NCBI GenBank assembly: GCA_030248215.1
Contig: JASANG010001737.1
Coordinates: 62,001-126,000, forward strand
Direction of reading: 5' to 3'
DNA: 64,000 bases
Origin: Enoplolaimus lenunculus
Taxonomy: Eukaryota; Nematoda; Enoplea; Enoplida; Thoracostomopsidae
A program made the position numbers and the translations under genes. Every line of letters starts with the position of its first letter. Position 1 is the first letter of the stretch. Of the stretch, positions 42,134 through 53,715 are shown piece after piece. The notes under the pieces are model-generated. The model was given only the letters and a program-made list of their open reading frames with translations. It made no database searches and had not been told where the DNA came from.

Positions 42134-43476
42134 AGTACGCATATTCGTTGTATATATAATTCCTACACGCGGCGCAGTGTTATTGTATTCACAGCTCAAG
42201 TTGCTCACATGAGCTGTGTTCTTGTTTAACTAGCCAACTGTTATTTCAGGACAAAAACTATTAATATTCGAGGTCAAAATTGAATGATTTTTAAAAATGT
42301 TTTCCAACGGAATTAAAAGCATAAAATATTTACAAAGGATTCGGGTAGATATTCCTATAAACTAGCCCACATCGTTTTTACTTGCAATGTAAACCAATAT
42401 AGAGTTAATACACTGTGATAGCAGACGGTTTTGGACGATCGGCATAGACGGAAACCAAATTTTTGGGAGTATCATTTAAAATCTAAAGTTTTGTGCGAAG
42501 TCATAAACAAATTTTCAATTTGCAGTGCAGCTATTTTAGTTTTGTTATTAATATGGTTTTGAAACAGGATTTTCAACGCCCCGCATAGTTTCGTAATGTC
42601 AGAATACGGTTAAGCTTTGCCTTTCGCCACTGTTTTTTAGTTTATGTTTTATTATAAGTCGATCTATCTCCAATAAATTTACTCGTAAAATAGCTATATG
42701 CTCAATGTGTGAGTACAATTTTTCATTGATTTGGTCCTCAAACTTTTACCCGTAAAGACAAAAGAGATGAAGTAAAATTAACTGGCTTCTGCTAAAGTGG
42801 AATGTTTTAAACACTTAATAATGTTTATTTACTTGGTGTGTTAACATTATAGCAAAATATTGCTCTCTCACGGTATGTAACTCTGCTTACAAGTATATAC
42901 ATAGCTAATGTAACCAACAGCAATTGGAAAAATAGTCATTGGTTGGATTTCCGAAATCTTAATGATTGAAACACGGTAGTGTTTTCAATAAATGTTTCAA
43001 GCCTCGAGAATGCACGCTTTTTGAAAGTTTTGCAGAATGTTCTCTGCAGGAAAGCACAGCTGGAATGAGACAAATTACGTATAGAATATCCTAATTAGCC
43101 GCTTCGACACCATACACATATTTACCGGCTAAACGTCTCATTTAAGTTGTTATTTAAAGTTTGATTTTTGTAATTTTTCGAAAAAAATTGTATTACAAAT
43201 ATGTAATTACCATAGCTGGTCGATATCATTGTGTGATACTAATGACACCGTGCAATAGATTACGTGTCCCTGCGATGTTTGTTCTACTGAAATTGCTAAC
43301 TAAGACACTAATAGTTTGTAATAACCTACCATGCATTATAGCTTAGAACACGCTGATTTTTTGTGGATTGCAATGGAGCAAGTGTACGCTTTAGGCTTAT
43401 ATTTTGTTTAGGCTTAGGCGTACGCTTAGGAGTAGACTTAGCATAAAACCTCATCGTATCCCATGTAAAAGAAAGA
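42134..43476. other. Non-genic stretch, nothing recognised
   Basis: AT-rich; a short TTAGGC-like patch at 43,388-43,440. Confidence 0.4.
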
Positions 43477-44260
43477 AACTAGGTAAAAAGTGCCTCTAGA
43501 AGGGACAGATTGTGATATGTTTCGCTGGAAGCATGTAAAAGAGTTTAAGCAAGGGTTAGTTAGACCATAGATCATCTGTTAAGCTATAAATTGACACGAA
43601 GGGTTTTCAAGGCGTTCTAAAGTACAACTCTCAACATGCCTTTCGTATAACAGTCAGTTGCTTTTTAAAAGTTATCTCAATTGAGCGCCAGCAGGACATG
43701 TTCTTCGAAATATTTACGTAGCAACGTTTGAATTGTATTTTCTATATAAGTAGCTTAAATATTTCACGGCACAGAAATTATCGACTTCACATCATCAAAT
43801 TGTCATGGTAAAGATAGCTAAAATAGTCGAGCACGTATGCGTGACATTTTTTATTCGATAATCAATAGACACAATTTGTAATCTTGCAATATTGAAATAT
43901 TTACTAATCAAGTTTTAGAAACATAATATTTTAAAACTTAAAAAATTTCCTCTTCCAATGAAGAATGCTAGATTAGATCACTTATAAACTGAACATTGTA
44001 AAACCCAACAAACGCTAAAATTAAGCTGATAGGTGATGTCCGCTGGGCCCATATGTTAATTGTTTCACTGACCGCAAGCGTGTTAACACTGAAAGACAGC
44101 CGTCAAAGATATAGATGACAACTATTTTCATAGAAGTTATGGAGCTAATATAAGATTACCAACTGATCAATGGTATAACTATCCCTTGTTTAAACTCTTT
44201 TACATGCTTCAAGCGAAACATAGCACAATCTGTCCCTTCTAGGGGCACTTTTACCTAGTT
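43477..44260. mobile_element. 784-bp foldback element G with ~77-bp inverted repeats
   Basis: Left AACTAGGTAAAAAGTGCC..CTAGAAGGGACAGATTGTG..TATGTTTCGCTGGAAGCATG..AAGAGTTTAA is matched in reverse by the right end (AAACTCTTTTACATGC.. to ..GGCACTTTTACCTAGTT) over about 77 bp with few mismatches. The core is AT-rich and non-coding. Family and target duplication not determined. Confidence 0.9.
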
Positions 44261-44570
44261 AAGTATGTACTTAAGTTATACTTAAGTAATTACTTAAGCT
44301 GACGACTTAAATAAACGCCGAATGCCAGCCATTGTCATAACAAGAAAGTTATAGTTTTGCTTTATATTAAGAAGGCACCGTGCGTCTACAATTTCAATTC
44401 TACTAGGGTTAGTATGCTTGAATGGTAAAGTTTAAATCTATCAAATTTAGTCAGCGACTTAAGTATTTCCTTAACTTAAGTTCGCTTTTAAAAACGACAA
44501 AATTGTTAAGTAATTACTTAGCACGTACTTAAGTACTAAGTCGTACTTAAGTTGGGTTTCGGAAACCCAG
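44261..44570. mobile_element. ACTTAAGT-rich inverted-repeat element H, abutting G
   Basis: Clusters of ACTTAAGT, TACTTAAGTA and TAAGTAATTACTTA occur at both ends in inverted arrangement. The right edge carries a perfect palindrome, GCTGGGTTTCCGAAACCCA-like, on the reverse strand. It begins where G ends, which suggests H and G inserted side by side or form one composite unit. Confidence 0.65.
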
Positions 44571-44833
44571 CCGATGTCATGATATGTCCGGAAACAACTG
44601 ACTTACGTTTTTACTATTAACAAACTATAGTTCAACTGGTAAAGGTGCCTTTTCGTGTATTTTCTGACAATAAATCCTAATATGTGTTAACGGAATATTT
44701 TTAAGGATACTTACCTAGTACAAATACGTATATTCGTGTCTCGGGTGCAATTGCTGGCGTTTTTACGCCGAAAGTTGGCTACATTTTGTTTGTATGATTT
44801 CTGCCAGGAAGTAGGAAACACCTTCTTACATTG

Positions 44834-46198
44834 ATGGAAACGGCAATCGAAGTGGACAATACTATTGTAAATCAGGTGGCCAAGACAACCCGAAATATCA
44901 ATATTCAGCGCTCGCACCAAGTTAATCCAACTGATTACAGCAGCCGCCGCGCAATGATTTGTTCATCTGCTGGATCAAATGGCAGCCGTGCTACTAGTAG
45001 CGCTCGTACTTCAGTCACTCAGAGCAGCTGTGAATCACGCACGTCGTCTCGTGAGGAGGACCCCGAATTGTTTAGCGGACATTCGTTTGTGGTTGATCAT
45101 GTTCCGCATACTCATGCTTCAGTTAGGCGACCAAACATACAGCCGAAATCGCCGGTGTCGGTAGCACCGGCGATAGATAGAACCAGTAACCAGATATCTC
45201 CTACATCACCAGCTCGGAAGAAAGCCTATAGCACTAGCGAAGCTACCTCTCCAGAAGTATGCTACCAAAACGACTCATCCGGCGCGAAAGTGACTACGTC
45301 GACAGGAGGAAAACGATCATCACTGCTATCGAGTTTTCGCCGTTCTACTGGTGGGTCTAAATCGCCAGGTTGTGGGAGCGTAAAGAACAAAGGCGGCTGC
45401 GATTGTACAGATAACGCTGGTAGAAACAGTGCTGGATCTAATCGGTCCCTACCAGCAAAACGGCAATCTCCGGTAAGCAGTAATGAAGACGATGACCCAT
45501 GCTGGTCCTCAGGGCCGGCCATAAGTGGTTATTATGGTAGCAGTAGTGCCGGCACTACACCGAAGGCTGGCACAGGTGACGATACGTTTTCATCGATGTA
45601 CTCAAGATTCATGGATCACATTCGACCACGCACTAAATCCGAAGCACGTCGCCAACAAAACGAGTCTGTGTCTGCACGCCGTGATAGCCTTCCTGTTGGC
45701 CGATGCATGCCACAAGTGCGGCCGTTTTTAGACACTATCAAGAGTGTGGACGAAACACTGCAACAGGCAGACACAGCAGGCGGCGAAACTAATATTGAGT
45801 TGCCGTGTCCAGATTCATCAGCGGTTTTCATGCCAGCAAATAGTGATGCTACTGGCGATTGTAGCTTGCCAAAAGCAGCACCGTTATTTGTCGATACAAA
45901 ATTAGCTAATCGACCCAAAAGACATCACCAGGCGGCTGCGTTGAGCGACCACGGGCCCGTTGGATGTACTGGACGGGCACAACGGGTATCTGTATCGGAA
46001 TGCTGCCCTACGGATTCTGGCGGAGTACGGTACGATTTGGAAAGCGCCACAAGTCAACGGCAGCACTCGAAATCTTCTGGCAATGCGGCATTTACCAATA
46101 TGATGTATCGATTGTTGGCTGCTCAGCAACGCGCAGCTCATGATCATGCTGCGAAAGAAACTGGGGGACGGAATCGAAGTTGTTCTACTTCTTGTTCC
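44834..46198 (+). CDS. Gene 2, large exon
   Basis: Open for 455 codons from ATG at 44,834 (METAIEVDNTIVNQVAKTTR) to the TCC|GTAAGT donor. The upstream in-frame TTG is not taken as the start. If the acceptor at 44,807 is real, the exon starts at 44,808 and the ATG could be internal. Confidence 0.82.
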
Positions 46199-46710
46199 GT
46201 AAGTTGCAGCAGATTAATGAGACTGATAGATTCTTATGGTATTTTTATTTTCGTATAGTGTAGTTTCACTTTAGGATGAAAAATTGCATTGTTTGGGCAT
46301 ATTCCTGTTTGTTTTTATTTAGGATTATGCAGTATCTACATTACTATCACGAGCCATACAATGTTTAAAGTGGGGGTCCTGTAGTAGCATATATTTGTAT
46401 GTTCATAATGTTCAGATATCGATACTTTATTTTCCCGATTGCAACTCAAATGTGAGTTGCTTAAGACCCAGTTTTGCATTATAGTTAGAATGTCATAAGT
46501 ATGTGTTGATTTTGTTTTTTGAACGAAACTACTGCAGAGCTGACGAGAATACATAAGAGTAAGTGCGTAACGTGTGGTTTATCGTTATTCTTTTAATTAG
46601 TTTACTATATAAATTTTTCGCGGATGTGTTGTTTTCAGAATGATTGTCAAAATGACGAAACGGCTAAACGTTGGCTAATGGAAGATTTAGCGAAACTTAG
46701 TATGCGTTAG
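44834..46710 (+). CDS. Ser-rich, probably disordered protein with RPRTKSEAR motif, two exons (gene 2)
   Basis: Exon 44,834-46,198 plus exon 46,639-46,710 encode about 478 aa. The donor TCC|GTAAGT and acceptor TTGTTTTCAG are strong and phase 0. The protein is Ser/Thr/Gly/Arg-rich without signal peptide, membrane span or known domain. It has clustered S/T-P sites (SPTSPARKK), a basic patch (RSSLLSSFRRSTGGSKSP), and SRFMDHIRPRTKSEARRQQN, where RPRTKS fits the R-x-R-x-x-S basophilic kinase and 14-3-3-type pattern. Codon balance in this exon differs from the AT-rich surroundings, and the frame is open for 455 codons. An acceptor-like TTTCTGCCAG lies 26 bp before the ATG, with the frame open across it, so upstream coding exons cannot be excluded. 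Function unknown. Confidence 0.8.
46639..46710 (+). CDS. Gene 2, terminal exon
   Basis: 24 codons after TTGTTTTCAG: NDCQNDETAKRWLMEDLAKL, then SMR and a stop. Its amphipathic, helix-like composition differs from the disordered first exon. ATTAAA at about 46,780 could be its polyadenylation signal. Confidence 0.7.
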   Translation, partial: NDCQNDETAKRWLMEDLAKLSMR

Positions 46711-49095
46711 TTGTACCTTTTCCTGTTTTTTACTAACAATCCACGCTTGGTTTGAAGACAACAATAGTAAAACTGCCGTATTAAAGCAAGGAACAAATTA
46801 CTGATTTAATGATTATAATTTTGGCTAGTTTTACGTATATACGTACTTTATTGCAAAGGCAACTTCCTAGTTAATTTTTTTATTTAGGTAGTTTGTAACG
46901 GTCGTAATAATTGGGTAAATGCAATTTTGACTTTTAATAGAAACAGCTATATACTGGAGTGCGTATCATGCAAATACGGCGGATCATTGCGTAACGTATG
47001 GTCAGTTAAGGCCCTATATTGAAATAGCGTTAGATTAGAGTAGTTGGAATTGTCTTAAATTGGTCTCGGTTTAAAAATCGGTATAGAGACTACACCAAAT
47101 CTGAATGGACTGTGAGATCTAATTTATACACGTTCATAAAATTGGACGGCGGGTGATAGTAAACTTTTCTTAAGATACTTTGTCTGGTTTGGTCTGGTGC
47201 TGATTCAGCTGAAACTGCTGGTTAGAATTTGAAGAAAGTAAAGCTATTTACTCCGAGCTAACTGGAATTGCCAATTTAAAATTATTATAACACCGACATT
47301 TATTTTTGTGCGCAAAAATGATGAAATATGGTACGTGAAAAGTGAGAATAAATATTGCTATTTAATGACTAAATATATATGGCAGTTCACTTTAAGCTGG
47401 CGCTGTATATATTGGTCGAGCAGCGCCGTTCATCACCGAGTCCGTGTGATATGGTATGCGAGGCGCACGGACGGCGCAGTGTGCCAATAACATTTTTCAA
47501 AACTATAGCGACATCTTTAGAAGTTAAGTTTATAAAAAATTTTGTTCCATTGGTGTTTTCCGAGCAGGTTTACTACTGCGTGTCTTGTTAGGATTGTGCT
47601 ATAGTCTCCTCGGTTGTATGTGCGTCGTGTTACACTGTCGGGGGGGCAGTCGAACGTACGCACGCGTCACCCAGCCAGAAGTATAGCACAACCCTAAGAC
47701 TAACATGCCGGGTTGGTGATGGGTAGCAGTTAATGCCGAACCGTGATTTTTGTGTCACTGGGTATGCACCAAGCCTGACTTGTTCAACGGGTGTGACCAT
47801 TGAAGACACAAAGACTGGTGGAGACTGAGCGGCTTAGACGTCAAAATTAGACTTAGATATGTTTAAATTTACGCTTAAGTTTAGGCTTCGGCTTAGTATG
47901 CAAGCTCTTATGAATATATTACCTACGTATGTGTTTAATATGGACCGTGCTTTTTGTATTCGAAGGCAATCAGGCATAATATACCACTGCAATTTTCGCC
48001 GATTAAATAAACATATTATGAATGAATACCTAGCAGCATTTAAATGTATCTTATCATCATGACTCGCTTTTGAGAAAATAATGAGCTAGGTCGTGCGTGT
48101 AGATATTCTCTATTACGACTACTTTTCAGTTGCATGTTGCGTCAGAGTTGGTTTGTCATGTTTGTGCGGGTTTATATTTGATTAACTTTTTTTGGAATGA
48201 GATTCTGAAGCCGACTTCTGAAAACAATGTAACTAATTTTCTATAATATTGTTGCGTGATTTTTGTGAGGTTTATTCTTTAAAGAAGAAAGTCTTTTTGT
48301 TGTATATTCTGATTTGAAGCGCATGATATGGGAGTGGGTGTATATGTACATAATATGTAGTTAATACTAAGACATTGTAGAAATAAAATTACAGCATATT
48401 GTAGCAAATAGTAGTACTAAAATCAGCGTAAGTTTAACTTATTGTTAAAGTATGCATGTAAGTATGCGGTTCCGGTATTGAACCATCCGGCTCCGGTAGT
48501 TTTGGGTATCTGGTTTAACCTTGATATGAATATTCATATGATGATGACTACGTATGAAATTATTTTGTGGTTCGCTATTATTTCAGGAAAGTTTAAATAG
48601 ATCGCATCTATTGGGTCTTTTTGCTTATCGGGATCACCCAGCCGCTGTTTGTTCAAAATGGTTCGAGTTTAAAATTTTTTTTGCATATTCGAGCTTCATA
48701 AAACTTCTCTTTATTATTCAGTGTGCAAAATTCCAACTTTGAAAAGCAAATTCTTGTTTAAACGTTGTATATCAGTCGACGCAGTTTTCGGAGTTGGTCT
48801 AGCGGTAATAGATTAAGTGTTGCAAGCCCTCTGGTTTTAAAGTTATGAACCACTAAGTTGCTGTTGGTTACGCTGTATTATTCGTATTAGGGGTCCTGGT
48901 CTTTCCACTTTCACGTTCGGCATGACACTGATTTGACGTTTTAAGTTTGCTTGTGATGTGCTGACAAATTTATCTCGTTTGCCTTTGCACAAAAGGTAAC
49001 CGGTTGTGTTCAGTGAGTTTTTATGATAGAGAGATAAATAGATAGTTAGGAAGATAGCTAACAGAGTGTGCTTAAACGAAAATTTATATATCAGA
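46711..49095. other. Non-genic stretch after gene 2
   Basis: A degenerate TTAGGC patch at 47,840-47,900 and an E-family fragment at 48,466-48,525 (TGCGGTTCCGGTATTGAACC). 48,786-48,850 has a weak tRNA-box-A-like GTTGGTCTAGCGGTAA but no B box. No coding exon supported. Confidence 0.4.
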
Positions 49096-49433
49096 CAGGG
49101 TGCAACCGAAATTCCGGTTCCGGCAATTTTTGGTCTTCTGGTTTCGAAAAATTTTGGCTGGTTCGTATAGTATATAAACCGTGAAAATCGCCGAAAATAA
49201 ACCATCGAAGGTAGATTGCACTTCCGTGGATTACGAAAATCTAAAATACAGCAGATAAAATGAACACCTATCTCTAACTAAGGGTTATTTTATCAATAAC
49301 ATTGCGAAAAAGAAAATTGAAACGAATTTATCGGTGGCATGTATTTTTCATTTTCCGGTTCAGTTTCCGGTAATTCTTACAAATTTCGGTTCCGGTTCCG
49401 GTTCCGCTAAATTGTAATTCCTGTTGTGCCCTG
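49096..49433. mobile_element. hAT-like element E3, 338 bp, perfect 8-bp target duplication
   Basis: Starts CAGGGTGCAACCGAAATTCC and ends AATTCCTGTTGTGCCCTG. It is flanked by ATATCAGA on both sides (49,088-49,095 and 49,434-49,441). Subterminal CCGGTTCCGG runs as in E1; the interior is unrelated AT-rich DNA. Confidence 0.88.
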
Positions 49434-49856
49434 ATATCAGATCGTTTTTTGTTCAACTGCATTAAAAAAGACGAAATAATGTCAGTTCAGCTATTGAAGG
49501 TTTATAATGGTATTTTTTGCCGGAAAGGCAGCAAGCAAAATGATTTTTGTTGTTGAGCATACTTATTTTAAATTTTTAATCATTTTTGTTGGTCTATTTC
49601 TAGGTATGTATGTGTTTGTTTATGTTTGTTTATTACTTTGCTCTGACATAGGTTATAGATGTAAATTTATTGTAGTATGACGCCGAAACTACGATTTCAC
49701 AGACCAGGTACCACCGGATATCTGGCTCCTACAGAAAAATTAACATTCAGCTCCGTTATTAACTCCATATTATACTTAGTATTATTTATGACCAAAATCA
49801 TAATATTTCGCTTCGAATTTAGTTCGGAATCAAATTTAGTACTATAGGGTGCTCGG
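49434..49856. other. Non-genic stretch, nothing recognised
   Basis: AT-rich; no features seen. Confidence 0.4.
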
Positions 49857-50267
49857 TTAATACGTATCAAGACTCTTGTAGAAACAAAATTATAAAACAG
49901 TTCATTTTATAGAATTCGACGCGCTGAGTTCAACGGTGCCATTTTTAGCGCTGCAGGGACCCCGGTTCAATAGTTATGGTCCTTTAAATTTTAACTTTTT
50001 ACCATATAAAACATGTACAAAAAACAATCGAGTTTGTGTAAAGAATAAACCTGGTTAAACTTATAGTTTAGAAACATGGGACTGATGATAGATATTTCCT
50101 GTTACAATCTGTGCGTGTTTGCACTAGAATTTCGAGGGCCATAATTTCTGAACCGTTGGTCATGCAACCATGCAAATGGTACCGTTGAATTCAGCTCGTC
50201 GAGATCTATCGGATGGACACCTTTTATCAAAATCCTAGGTGGGTCCAGATTCCGTACTTCCGCCAAA
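49857..50267 (-). mobile_element. TIR element D, copy 1
   Basis: Reverse-complement of the element around 53,381: GGCGGAAGTACGGAATCTGG terminus (read on -), then GATCTCGACGAGCTGAATTC, GCATGACCAACGGTTC and CTCAGCGCGTCGAATTC. The left end is not sharply defined. Its right terminus touches Helentron-like copy A3. Confidence 0.6.
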
Positions 50268-51313
50268 CATGTTTTGCACGTACGGGTCGAAAGGTGGATG
50301 TCCGTCCGAAAAGAATCTGAGGAACGGCTGAACCGATTTTGATAAATTTTTTTGTTTGAAAGCCAATTATCCTGGGGTGTTAACCCCGCATTGGGGCTTT
50401 AATATTTTAAGCCGTTTAATAGCTACAGGCTAATTTGTATAATTAATTAAGTCTAGATTAGGACTTTCCACAATATTTCACTAATTATTACAGTTAGAAG
50501 CAATCTAATTTTAGCGTTAAAGGGTTTTTGGGTGCGATAAATCTGCGTGGACTGTTTACAAACCTCCAAATCCGATCATTGAGCAGTTAGCTAATAGATA
50601 ATTTGCATATTATCATAGTTTATAAGCCTAAATTAGGACTTTTTACAATATTTCACTAATTATTAAAGTTAAAAGCAATATAATTTTTTGCACTAAAGGG
50701 TTTTTTGGTGCGAGTAATTTGAATAAATAGTTTACAAACATCCAAAACCGATAATTGAATAGTTAGCTGATAGCTAATTTGCATATTAGCTTAATTGACA
50801 AGACAAAACTAGGACTTTTTAAAGTATTTCAATAATTATTAGGCTTACTGAAGGTTTTTTGTTGCGATGAGTCTGAATAAATAGTTTACAAACATCCAAA
50901 GCCGATAATTGAATAGTTAGCTAATAGGTAATTTGCATATTAGCTTAATTGACAAGATAAAACTAGGACTTTTTAAATTATTTCAATAATTATTAGGGTT
51001 TACTGAAAGTTTTTGGGTGCGAAGAATCTGAATAAATTGTTTACAAACCTCCAAAACCGATAATTGAATAGTTAGCTAATAACTAGTTTCCATATTAGCT
51101 TAATTGACAAGACAAAATTAGGAATTTTTAAATTATTACAAAAAAATATTAGAGTGGCTGAAGGGTTTTTGGGTGCGAGGAATCTGAGGAAATTGCTGAC
51201 AAACCTCCAAAACCGATAAATGCATAGTTAGCTAACAACTAATTTGCATATTACCTTAATTGCTTACGTGCGTTCGAGCTTCGCTCAATAAATGTAGTCC
51301 CACTACGACTGGT
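50268..51313 (+). mobile_element. Helentron-like element, copy A3
   Basis: GGTCGAAAGGTGGATGTCCG, about six internal 140-165-bp units, the subterminal GAGCTTCGCTCAAT, the GTAGT-CCC-ACTAC hairpin and the CTGG|T end. The 5' subterminal inverted repeat is missing. Confidence 0.75.
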
Positions 51314-51951
51314 TTTAACATCCCGCGCCTACGTTCTGCATAGTAACTGTATCGTACCTATGTTAAATAGGTTAAATAATTTATCAGATTGTTGCTCAAC
51401 CAACGCTAACTGTGTGAAATATATTAGAAACAAAACACTACCAACATGTCTCTTAAGGTCAGCTATCGTATGTCGTACGTCAGAGCAAACTGCAGAAGGA
51501 AAATTTTGGTCAACAGGGTTCACCTTTGGTTAATAAATAACCTACCTAGACATAGTTGGGTTAGATTTACGAATGCTTAATTAGGAATGGTTGGAATGGT
51601 CGAGGTGCAGAGACATGACATGTCTCATTGTAAGTTATTAAGTCGACATTCTACTTTTGTGAATGACATTAGTCGCTTTCCATTGCATAATCTTAAAAAA
51701 TTAGGATCATATTCAGTTTTTAAGCTTTAAAAATTCCGGGCCCGGGTTTGCCCGCAAAATAAATCGATGCCCGGTTCCGGGTTTGCATTCTTAAAAATTC
51801 CGGGTCCGAGTCCCGGGTTTTTCTTCCATAAAAATCCGGGTCCGGGTATTTAGTTTTAAATGTTATAACTCGTATCAACTACCGTAACCGGATATAAAAG
51901 CATCGAACTCTGTCTCATTTTTAGGTATCTGGTTGAACCCTGATCAATACG
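51314..51951. other. Non-genic stretch with E-family fragment
   Basis: 51,735-51,940 is rich in CCGGGTCCGGGT / CCGGTTCCGGGT and ends GGTTGAACCCTGAT, an E-family right end. Confidence 0.5.
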
Positions 51952-52518
51952 TAGTTCTATTTCGGATTCGGATAAAATGTTTCGTCGGAATTTAAATTCG
52001 GTTTTGGAAATACCGGATCCAGCACGGTTAAACAGCGCTTGCTAAGTTTTTAAAATTAAAAGTTCTGAACATGCTCAACGTTTTCCATGGGTATACACGG
52101 AAAAGCTGTGGACATTGATTGGTCTAAAGTCCTTACTTGGTAGTTCTATTTCGGATTCGAATAAAATGGTTCGTCGGAAATCCAATTCGATTTTGGAAAT
52201 ACCGGATCCAGCACGGTTAAACAGCGCTTGCTAAGTTTTTAAAATTAAAAGTTCTGAACATGCTCAACGTTTTCCATGGGTATACACGGAAAAGCTGTGG
52301 ACATTGATTGGTCTAAAGTCCTTACTTGGTAGTTCTATTTCGGATTCGGATAAAATGGTTCGTCGGAAATTCAATTCGATTTTGGAAATACCGGATCCAG
52401 CACGGTTAGACAGCGCTTGCTAAGTTTTTAAAATTAATAGTTATGAACATGCTCAACGTTTTCCATGGGTATACACGGAAAAGCTGTGGACATTGATTGG
52501 TCTAAAGTCCTTACTTGT
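51952..52518 (+). repeat. 189-bp tandem repeat, three copies
   Basis: Units start at 51,952, 52,141 and 52,330 (TAGTTCTATTTCGGATTCG) with an exact 189-bp period and few differences. Each contains CCATGGGTATACACGGAAAA and GGTCTAAAGTCCTTACTTG. 189 is a multiple of three, but the frames contain stops; no coding role seen. Confidence 0.95.
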
Positions 52519-52589
52519 CTTTACCGTGTTCACGGGTTTGAAAAGCGGCGTTACTAAATTTGGCTGTCTACGACAGCGCTACAGTATCT

Positions 52590-52865
52590 AAAGGTCATGC
52601 TTAAGCCTAATCTTCGATCTTAGTCTAAATCTAAGCCTAAGCGAATGCCTAAGGTATGGTTTAGGTTTAGACAGGTCGACGCTTAGGCTTCAAACCTTTA
52701 TCGTACTACGTTGTATTTGACCTGTTCTATATATATACACGGGATGCACTCGATTCTAACGTTAATCTTAAGCCTAATCCTCGATTTCAGTCTAAATCTA
52801 AGCAAGCTTGACCGAATGCTTAAGGTTTGGTTTAGGTTTATACAGATGCACGCTTACGTTTCAAG
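52590..52865. repeat. Degenerate TTAGGC tracts, two similar blocks
   Basis: 52,600-52,735 and 52,760-52,900 are related to each other (CTTAAGCCTAATC.TCGAT, GTCTAAATCTAAGC, then TTTAGGTTTA.ACAG, ending in GACCTGTTCTATATATATAC / GATCTGTTGTATATATACAC), so they are a tandem pair of decayed T-type pieces. Confidence 0.55.
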
Positions 52866-52900
52866 GCTTAGTAATTTGTTCGTGATCTGTTGTATATATA

Positions 52901-53380
52901 CACATACAAGAAGCGCTTAATTCGGTGGCTTGCTTGTTAAGAACCCTATCGTTCCAATGGCTTTTGGCATATGGTCTGTCATGATCTTTTTGGTTTCATT
53001 ACTCCCTATGCGTCTGAAACGAATGAGGTAGCAATTTAAATCGTTTTCGGGTATACACCGGCGACCAGCAGAACGTAGATGGATAGAGGCGCAACCAGCA
53101 GTATTTCATTTTAAGAAAAGGCATAAAAAGTACGAAATGTTTATTTTACGGTTATTATTTATGTATATCATGCGGCGTTTTATGATGGAATTTAACTTGT
53201 TTTAAATGACAAAGGCATTTGCTGGTTTTACGTACGGTGTTTTCGGTTTGAAGTGTTGTTGATGAGATTGCAATGGATGCTTGTTGTTGTGCGCAGTGTT
53301 CGTCGTGTGGCTTCTGTACGATTGTATGCAGTAATTTAGGGTTTTGGGTTGTTTGTGATTTCTAGCAGTAACTTATTAAG
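52901..53380. other. Non-genic stretch, nothing recognised
   Basis: No exon or shared repeat. Confidence 0.4.
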
Positions 53381-53715
53381 GCGGTAGTACGGAATCTGGA
53401 CGGACCCCCTAAGAATTTAACAAAAATTGGCCAGTCATATGGATCTCGATGAGCTGAGTACAACGGTACCACTTTTATAGTTGCATGACCAACGGTTCGA
53501 AAGTTATGGTTATCGAAATTATGGTGCAAACACTCGCTGAGTGGAAGAGAGAGTATCTATAATATCCATGTTCGTAAAGTATAAGCTTCACCAGGTTTAT
53601 ATCGTTTAGCAAATTTAATTGGCGTTTGTGCATAGTGAAAAGTTGAAGTTTGAAGGACCATCACTTCAGTAACACTGAACTCAGCGCGTCGAAGTCTATG
53701 AATAAACTGTTCTTC

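Noticed and set aside
45262-46147. Three - strand open frames of 81-100 codons
   Set aside because: Antisense shadows of the large gene 2 exon, which has matched donor, acceptor and terminal exon on the + strand.
48786-48850. tRNA-like sequence (GTTGGTCTAGCGGTAA)
   Set aside because: No B box or T arm could be found and no second copy seen.
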